Shown: one piece after another, positions 57,401-64,000 of the stretch
How the letters are laid out: every line of letters begins with the position of its first letter
How positions within the stretch are numbered: position 1 is the stretch's first letter
Source: Bugulina stolonifera
Lineage: Eukaryota; Bryozoa; Gymnolaemata; Cheilostomatida; Bugulidae
Reading direction: 5' to 3'
NCBI GenBank assembly: GCA_935421135.1
Contig: OW285188.1
Location: forward strand, 7,730,733 to 7,794,732
Length of the DNA stretch: 64,000 nt
Notes under the pieces: model-generated
Told to the model about the DNA's origin: nothing
Databases searched by the model: none
Seen by the model: the letters and a program-made list of their open reading frames with translations, nothing else
Made by a program: the position numbers and the translations under genes

Positions 57401-60400
57401 TATTATAACACATGGTATCTACATGTATATATTATAACACATGGTATATACATGTATATATATTATAACACATGGTATCTACATGTATGTATTATAACAC
57501 ATGGTACCTACATGTATGTATTATAACACATGGTATCTACAGGTATATATTATAACACAAGCCATAGCAGTGTGAATTTGTTAGAATTATTAGTTGTCGT
57601 CTCTCATCAAGAGAAGATAACTTTAAACTTGAATATAGACCATGTCTGCAATACTGACAAAAATACCAGGTTATAGTATTCTACTAGAGGAAATCATACC
57701 TACAAGTTTATTGAGTGCTAAAATGTAGTTATGATACTACAGTATATGATACTGTTAGGCAGGCAACAAACACAAGTATTATTTATACAATTAATATATA
57801 CATTCCATAAACATAATATACATAATACATACAGGCATACATGTACATGTATATTATACCTACTACTTCTACCACTTTTTACATAAAATGCATATTCATG
57901 ATAATAATATATACGATGTACATGTACATATAACATTGTAACGCAAATGGGTATATATAGCCAGCGTACCACCATACTGCAGACAGTACACATCTTCTTA
58001 GTGTTATACGGCTCTAACTTGGGGGCCTCAGGCTGATCTTCTGTGGAATGCTTCACTATGCTCATAATAAACGCCTTCTCTCTGATATTCTGTAGCCTCT
58101 CACTGTGTCTCCTAGCACTTTCACTTTGCTGTAACATACACCATGTGTTAGTAACACTGGTCTATTGAGTACAACATGTATTATATAACAATTTCAGTTT
58201 ACTGTTGAGGAAACCATAGCTTATTAGTAAAGTGTCCACTCAACCTTTTGCTCTATCTTTTTCTGTAGCACCTCAATGTTAGCCTGCTGCTGTCTTTCAA
58301 TCTCAGCTAGACGGTCTTTGTGTCCTTTTTCTTTGGTCTTAAGGGCCTCAGTTCTCTCCTGTAGTACACAGAGTACGTACATGCAGTACATATTACACAA
58401 CACAACAGATATATTATACATCACGTCAGCTATATCATGCGCCATTACATCATTTATATATCACACACCTCATCATACTACATTACACACCATAGCACAT
58501 AATATTACATACCATAGTACATATATTACACACCATAGCACATAATATTACATACCATAGCACATATATTACACACCGTATCACATATATTACACACCAT
58601 AGCACATATATTACACACCGTATCACATATATTACACGCCATAGTACATATGTTACACACCATAGCACATATGTTACACACCTTATCACGCTCATACTTC
58701 TCATGCTCTATCTCCTCTTCTCTCCTCTTTCTTTTCATCTGCATCTCCGCTAGTCTTGCAGATCTCTCTGCATCCAACGCTTTTCTTCTTTCCTATAAAC
58801 AGAAAATGATAGAAGCATTATTTTAATAGGTCTGGTCATAGGTCATAATTATCAAAAAAACCGTTAAGGTGCAAACACACGGGAGCGTCTTGGAGCAAAT
58901 TTGACGCTCGCGAATCACCCAGGTGCCAACGCTCTCAAAACGCTCGAGCTGAGCCAGCTGAAGTATTGAGACGATTCACTTGACGCTGATTGGCTGATGA
59001 ACAGAGTTAGTAAACAAAAACAAGCGGGTTATAGCGGAGTGAATACATACTGAGATTGCATTGGCTAACTTGCAAATCGCCGCGCTCTTCGTTCGCCCTG
59101 TGTGTTTATCAAGGCCATAGCGTTTGACACTTGCTTAGAAAATGCCCGCTCCAAAACGCTCCCATGTGTTTGCACCTTTACAGAGATCTGCCTATGAATT
59201 CAACATTATATTATACAGTCATGTTAGACAACCATTAATGGACATGCTATGTCACCTCTTCCATACTAGCATATGATATGATATGTAATATCTATATGCA
59301 TGCATCACGTGACTCCAAGTGACATCATGCTGCTCGACTCACCTCTACTGCTGCTTCTTTGGCAGCCTTCTCCCCAATCTTACGCTGTCTCTCTTCCTGT
59401 ATGTCCATTAGCCTCGCTTTCACATCCTGATGTTTAGTAAGAATATCCATCTTCTTATTCTGTTCGACCAGCGTGTTGATAAAGGCGATCTCATTGGCCT
59501 GTATAACATGGAAGGTTTAAAATTGTTCACTCTGAGTAGAGGGACTACACTATACACAAGTACGTATATTATCCTAGCTAGGTCAATCACAACTATAGCA
59601 GATACCAAACATAGTACTCCTGTCAATGACTTGTTTTTTTGCTTTGGGCTGCGTTTGGGCACTTAGTCATCATATTTAACGGATATCAGAAGCTGAAGCT
59701 TATATGAGCGACAGGAGTTGGGCTCTGAGTGGAAGAGCTCACCTTCTACAATAGGACTGTGTGAGACGTAAACCTGTGACACTAACAGACTATTGGCCCA
59801 CAAGTTAACAACTACACCATCCTGTTACTACCATTACTACAATTGCTATAACGCGGATTACTGACACCATCATAATACCCCGACGACTTCGACCACCACC
59901 AGAGGTCCTGCTAAACAATCGTCCAAGTTACCTTCGTCTCCTCCTCATGTGCCTTCTTGACTTTTAACTTTAGCTGCCTCTTTCTTTTTTCTTCAGCTTC
60001 CTGTAACTTCCTGTCAAGGTAATCTCGTCGCTGTTCCTCCATCTTGTCTTTGAATAATCTCACCTCCTCTACCTTTGTAATACAAACTGACCAAGTTAGT
60101 TACACCCAATGGATATTCAGTCCAAGTATACAAATTGTCTAGCATTATTGCAGATATCATAGCTTGTAACTATAATGTCAAAAATTAGGTTAATAAAGAT
60201 ATACAATGTAATAATCCCAAGGGGGCTAACCAATGATATGGTACCTTCTTAGTGAGGTCCTTCACTCTCTCTGCTTTCTGCTGCCTGAATCTTTCTCGCA
60301 ACTTTGCTGCCTTAGCCTGCCTCTCTTCGTGTCTTTTCTTAGACTCCATGATTGACCTAAATCCACACGTAGGACATGAACAGTATAGCATGGACAGTAT

Positions 60401-63400
60401 AGCATATTAGCACATGCATAGCATGGACAGTATAGCATATTAGTACATGTAAAACATGGACAGTATATCATATTAGTACATGTATAGAATACATCCAATA
60501 CGATTTTAACACAATTACAGCCATTTTAGCAAAGGTAAACTGTGACTGCGATCCCAATAAAAGAAAAATGCAATGAAAACCACATGTTCTACAACAAGGT
60601 TCTTGGCTACCCATTTTGTGATGCAAACTGTCTGTTGCTAAACCTTTTCAGTTACTAGTTTTAAGGTATACCACAGAGCCATTACCTCTTACGTGAAGGA
60701 GAGGATAACTTCTCATGCATGTGAGCCCCTCTGCCAGGTGTTCGACTTTCAGCCTCGTCAATATCTGCCCAACTAAGACCTAGGACCTTACGTCTCTCAG
60801 CCTCTGCCTCATACCGGGCCATTAGACTCTCCCAGTCCATTGCAGTGGCTGAGGTCTCCATAGAGTCTAGACCACTGTTGGCTCCTGGCTATAATATATA
60901 TAACTGTTGTATTAGAATCCTTGAGTATATAGACTGTAGTTAATAAAAGGTGAAACGAGGAAAGGGGCAAACGATAGTTCATCTCTTAGAGAATATAGTG
61001 AAAGCTACAACACTGTAAACAGAGCATTTCACACACTGCCAAACTTCAACATCGGTCATCTTGCTAAAAAATAATTGCTACAATACATATGTTAGCATCA
61101 GCATCTTGTGGTGTGTTATAGCAGGTTGCGTGTGCAGCCAAACATACTGCAAATAGCAAAAGATAGTACTTGAGAGCTCTTTGAATGCTCGAGACGCTCG
61201 AGAAGTGAACTGCAGCCATGATGGAAAGGCATCAACAACACGAAAGCTGAAACGAATAGGTTTTAATTATAGTGCACTGTGTATACTAGTAGTCCTGTCA
61301 AAACCATGTACTCTAACCATGTACACTATAGCATACAAACCTCTAGCTGCCAGAGTAACTGAAATACATTTGTAACCATAAGCATTATAATACAAAACTG
61401 TACTGACTTACTTGGTTGTGGACTAATAAAACATACATAAAACATAATTATATAAGTTATCATGAATGTAGGCAGTCATACTATGGAGATCATCAACCTT
61501 AGTTCAATAGATGGTGTACCTAGTACATGTACTTACACTTAGTACACATGTACTTACACCTAGTACACACATACTTACACCTAGTACACATATACTTACA
61601 CCTAGTACACACATACTTACACCTAGTACACACATACTTACATCTAGTACACACATACTTACATCTAGTACACACATACTTGCATCTAGTACACATCAAG
61701 TACTTACACCTGATATGCACACATACATGTACTTATACCTAGTACACATGTACTTACACCAAGTACACAAGTACTTACATCTAGTTCATCCTCATCATTA
61801 TTGAACTCTGTAGTAAACTCCTGAGGCATTTCCTCTCTCTTTGCTTCTTCAATCTCCAGCAGATAGTTCTGTTCCTCCTCAATTGCTGACTTTATGGCAG
61901 CATCCTGTTCATTCAGGGCCTCATCATTCTGACTCAATGCCTGCAGAGAACATGCACATGTTTCATAATACAACAGAGAATCACCAACTGCATGTAGATA
62001 TACATGTGTATGTGTGTGTATAAGGTGGTGTGAAATGGTCTAATCATCTAGTAAGCTGATCCAAAGCCATGCTGGGGTGGGGTACCCAGAGGTCCCGAGG
62101 TAGAGAAGATGCCAATCAACACCCGTACAATGCTACTTGTGAACAAGATGGTATAAAACTTTAGTTTACGGCATACTTAATAAGCCTGCACGTGTCCGTG
62201 TATATTGCGAGTGCTGATTACTCTGTCATACGCAATGATATCCAAGTATAGTAAAGTGTATATAGCTAATTCTGCATAGCCTCAGTCCATGAAGTAGGTA
62301 ACTACCAACTATACATGGTAATACACTCCCAGTCTATTGAACACTTTCACAACACAAGTGAGCCGACAGGTATGATGACATCACAATTCACACAGGAAAT
62401 GGGAGTCAACTTTGTGCGTATCAAACAGTTTAGTCTATAAATATTATCATAACCTTTCCCAAGGAGCTGAGCAGAAGTAATCAGTAACCAGTTCCCAAGC
62501 TATTGGAAAGTTCTCAGGCTATTGGAAACCCTATTATCAACGATCAGGTAGTCTACATAATACAGTCAACTCAATACAAAACTAACGCTAAAACAGCTAG
62601 TAATAAATAAGGAGTCATGCTACTCCGATGTCCAGCTTAAAGTATTTTATAGAATGTGATGGATACTTTGAGAGTTGTCTTTCTCAAGTTTAGTATCTAC
62701 ATTGTAACAAATCGAATAAACTGCTACAAGCCAACCACATACAATCAACCAAATTCTATTTGGTTACATGTGTGTGTAATTTCAACTAAAATCACAATCC
62801 AATTGTATTGAGTTGACCAGCCTTATGTCACATTATAATCATAATTATACACCATCACCATTGTTAGCCTGAGAATACACCTAGATTACACAATCACATG
62901 TTAATATAGAGTATATATCACATGGGGGTAAGTAACAACAGCCCAGTGGATCTGGGATAATCAACAGAGCCATCAGCAGTCATACAGACAACCAACCTTA
63001 CTACTCCTTGTATCACATTCTATTTTATTACACTACAAAATAGGCAATGTGACAGTTAAATACAAGTTTATGTCTATAAAATCCGTTATCTACAATACTT
63101 TCTGAATATGCACAAGTTATGATTCAGGTTATAAAACAATCTAGGTAGTTGGAGAACCTGATTACAGCTGATAGCCTACTAATTTATTATGTACTTAATT
63201 TACGGGAGAAGACAACTTGATGGAAGTTCATGTAAGCCCACATTACAATGGAAATATAACAACTGATATCTAGAAAGTATTAAACATTTATCTCACCTCC
63301 TCTATCTCCATAGCCAGTACTTCCTCCTCGTCAGACTCTGTAGGTTCGACACGGCTAAGGTCAAGGTGAAGGTCATCCTGTTCATTGGTCAGAGTCGTAT

Positions 63401-63639
63401 CATTGTCAGCAGTAGTCTCGGCTACCATCAGCAGGCTCTCCTCATTCTTACTAGTTTCCCCATCACCAACATTAGCTACCTTCTCCATGTTTAGTTTTCT
63501 AGGTGTGGGCACTTTACGGTCACCACATGTCACTTTTCCAGCAGTGGCGGACACCTTGGCAGAACTGGCTGTCACCTTGCTAGTAGATATCAGCTTCTTC
63601 TCACAACCATTGGTTTTAGTAAACTGCTTCTTACCATTA
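48433..63639 (-). CDS. SCAPER: SCAPER (S-phase cyclin A-associated protein in the ER), N-terminus off the window
   Basis: SCAPER is a cytoplasmic/ER protein reported to bind cyclin A and to act in tubulin mRNA autoregulation and ciliary function. Twenty-two exons on the minus strand, GT-AG with joining phases: 63639-63297, 61940-61779, 60888-60686, 60356-60245, 60072-59932, 59498-59343, 58792-58682, 58358-58245, 58128-57970, 56938-56834, 56631-56501, 54991-54926, 54618-54492, 54091-53988, 53757-53634, 53282-53008, 52193-52044, 51939-51702, 51531-51376, 51060-50869, 50682-50619 and 48533-48433 (stop TGA); 1110 residues here, against about 1400 in human. Landmarks in order: acidic stretch; MHEKLSSPSRKR; a long basic/acidic coiled coil (RQAKAAKLRERFRQQKAERV onward); a C2H2 finger split over two exons (MCTVCSM, then SEVHLQSHLRGQQH); SLKKRCKKLKHRMQAR; WPQNKISALDRGLGEAIRIL; and a helical C-terminal region (LCSLPFQYFSDPRLVLVLYP). 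Several introns carry minisatellites that copy the adjoining splice junction. Confidence 0.95.
49124..49462. repeat. 50-bp minisatellite, about 6.8 copies
   Basis: TATCACTGTC recurs at 49151, 49201, 49251, 49301, 49351, 49401 and 49451, giving an exact 50-bp period, and the copies are almost identical. It lies in the 2.1-kb intron before the last SCAPER exon, away from both splice sites. The overlapping open frames it generates are artefacts. Confidence 0.95.
51232..51362. repeat. 19-bp minisatellite after a SCAPER donor
   Basis: Unit ACATAGTATGCAGGTAGAT, about six copies, starting 13 bp after the donor at 51376. Only weak similarity to the junction itself. Confidence 0.85.
52330..52602. repeat. 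19-bp minisatellite, about 14 copies
   Basis: Unit ACTGTATACTGCGACATAC, in the SCAPER intron 52194-53007, about 135 bp from the nearest acceptor. All apparent open frames across it are artefacts. Confidence 0.95.
52725..52920 (+). repeat. tRNA-derived SINE, second family
   Basis: A tRNA-like head on the plus strand: an A-box-like AGCAGATTAGAGTGC, then a B-box-like GGTTCAAGGTTTGAGCC near 52769-52785, followed by a non-tRNA body (CACAGGTGGTGCTGGAAAAGG). It lies in a SCAPER intron in antisense orientation and differs in sequence from the SINE at 25945-26123. Confidence 0.55.
53758..53945. repeat. About 20-bp minisatellite abutting a SCAPER acceptor
   Basis: On the coding (minus) strand the unit is GTTACAATGTGTTACAAACT, degenerate, about nine copies, running directly into the acceptor TTGCAG of the exon starting at 53757. 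That exon's first bases (ACATGTTCCAATGTGTGCCAG) look like one more unit. The exon frame is open upstream through much of the array. Confidence 0.85.
55960..56500. repeat. 33-bp minisatellite carrying a SCAPER donor site
   Basis: On the coding strand each unit reads GCTAG|GTATGTATT followed by TTGGTAATATA-CTAGT. It starts at the donor of the exon ending at 56501 (GCTAG|GTGTGT). At least six units keep a perfect AG|GTATGT. The unit is 33 nt and the exon's frame stays open across about eight units (peptide period YVLFGNI-SAR). A segment of about 110 bp further out (55961-56070) is duplicated at about 56150-56270. Confidence 0.92.
56947..57552. repeat. About 30-bp minisatellite carrying a SCAPER acceptor
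   Basis: Coding-strand unit: ATATATACATGTAGATACC then ATGTGTTATA, about 20 copies alternating between two subtypes. The true acceptor of the exon starting at 56938 reads GGATGTAG|ATACCATCAG, so the units share ATGTAG plus the first seven exon bases ATACCAT. Confidence 0.92.
58463..58681. repeat. 21-bp minisatellite carrying a SCAPER donor site
   Basis: Coding-strand unit GTGTGTAACATATGTGCTATG, about ten copies, starting exactly at the donor of the exon ending at 58682 (GTGATAAG|GTGTGTAACATATG). Two units contain GTGATACG|GTGTGTAATATATG, nearly the exon end itself. The exon frame stays open for about seven units (period VCNICAM). Confidence 0.93.
58867..59177. mobile_element. Harbinger-like MITE
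   Basis: 311 bp with terminal inverted repeats of about 24 bp (AGGTGCAAACACACGGGAGCG at the left; the complement with one or two changes at the right) and 3-bp TTA flanks (58864-58866, 59178-59180). TTA/TAA target duplications are typical of PIF/Harbinger elements. It is GC-richer than the intron around it and has no coding capacity. Confidence 0.75.
60370..60490. repeat. About 33-bp tandem repeat upstream of a SCAPER acceptor
   Basis: Three to four degenerate units with CTATACTGTCCATG on the coding strand, running up to the acceptor of the exon starting at 60356. The units do not obviously contain exon bases. Confidence 0.7.
61519..61778. repeat. 21-bp minisatellite carrying a SCAPER donor site
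   Basis: Coding-strand unit ACTAGATGTAAGTATGTGTGT (with variants ACTAGGTGTAAGTA), about twelve copies. The true junction is ACTAGAT|GTAAGTAC, at the end of the exon finishing at 61779, so units reproduce seven exon bases plus the donor. In the first units the exon frame is open (period VSTCVLG) before a stop in the fourth. Confidence 0.93.
61941..63296. other. SCAPER intron, no repeats or exons recognised
   Basis: 1.36 kb of AT-rich intron. It is one of the two longest SCAPER introns in the window and lacks an obvious minisatellite. Confidence 0.5.
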
Positions 63640-64000
63640 CTGTAAGTGATAAATAACAAATCTATATGTACCTACTAACACATATGTAGGTACCTATGTG
63701 CATGCATTTGCCTACATACATACAGAACATTTACATGCATGTACATTGTACAATGTACACACATCAAACACAGTTTAAATACGGATATAACAAAATAAGT
63801 GAACACTCCACACAATCATTTACTGTGATTGCCTACTGTGAAAGGTTCATCTTTCACACAAGATACTACTAAGAATAGTAACCCAAATAATCCACGACTG
63901 TGAAATGGTTAATACAAGATCTTGTAGCAGTCAATGTCAGCCCAAACATTGACACATACACAAACTTGTAAAATGGGAGTTGTGCGTTCTTGTAGCCTAC
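63640..64000. other. SCAPER intron at the window edge
   Basis: Follows (on the coding strand, precedes) the first SCAPER exon seen. The upstream coding exons for roughly the first 300 residues are beyond the right edge. It contains ACATGTAC-rich simple sequence near 63700-63760. Confidence 0.5.

Noticed and set aside
57152..57526. 124-codon plus-strand frame
   Set aside because: Antisense translation of the 30-bp minisatellite in a SCAPER intron.
61520..61804. CRISPR-like appearance of regularly spaced repeats (also 56225-56500, 58463-58681)
   Set aside because: Head-to-tail repeats without unique spacers in an animal genome; they are minisatellites.

Overview
This window is nuclear DNA of an invertebrate animal. 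It is AT-rich and intron-rich, with GT-AG introns, LTR, LINE and DNA transposons, tRNA-derived SINEs and many minisatellites. The protein-coding content is unmistakably metazoan (Islet, SCAPER, ETFA). The phylum cannot be fixed from the sequence; an early-branching animal such as a sponge is a guess, not a demonstration.

Layout. (1) ETFA, + strand, about 790-28456: eight exons encoding the electron transfer flavoprotein alpha subunit; the presequence exon was not found. Its third visible intron is about 22 kb (1707-23681) and full of insertions: a mariner-type MITE, an inverted duplication around a broken LINE fused to a broken DNA transposon, a satellite-like array, a complete four-exon nested gene on the opposite strand (6578-8430, SYNJ2BP-like PDZ protein with a C-terminal membrane anchor), a full-length but decayed Gypsy retrotransposon with matching LTRs and target-site duplications (9071-15947), an intact DNA transposon of a family I cannot name nested inside it (9515-12396), a multi-copy repeat block and a 5'-truncated R2-type LINE. 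(2) A gene-poor stretch 28457-35303. (3) Islet (LIM-homeodomain), + strand, 35304-44233, six exons including a candidate short first exon. (4) A convergent intergenic region 44234-48432. (5) SCAPER, - strand, 63639 down to 48433: 22 exons found, with the N-terminus beyond the right edge.

The gene order ETFA - Islet - SCAPER, with Islet and SCAPER converging, is also the order I recall for human chromosome 15q24 (ETFA, ISL2, SCAPER). Islet-Scaper is a known ancient animal microsynteny attributed to Islet regulatory DNA lying in or near Scaper. ETFA appears flipped relative to human.

The most unusual observation is a recurring pattern in SCAPER. Several minisatellites start exactly at an exon edge, and their units contain the last or first bases of that exon plus its splice site. 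At three donors the unit length is a multiple of three (21, 21, 33 nt) and every unit re-presents the donor in the same phase; at two of these (33-nt array after the exon ending at 56501, 21-nt array after the exon ending at 58682) the exon reading frame stays open across most of the array. These look like expandable exon edges.
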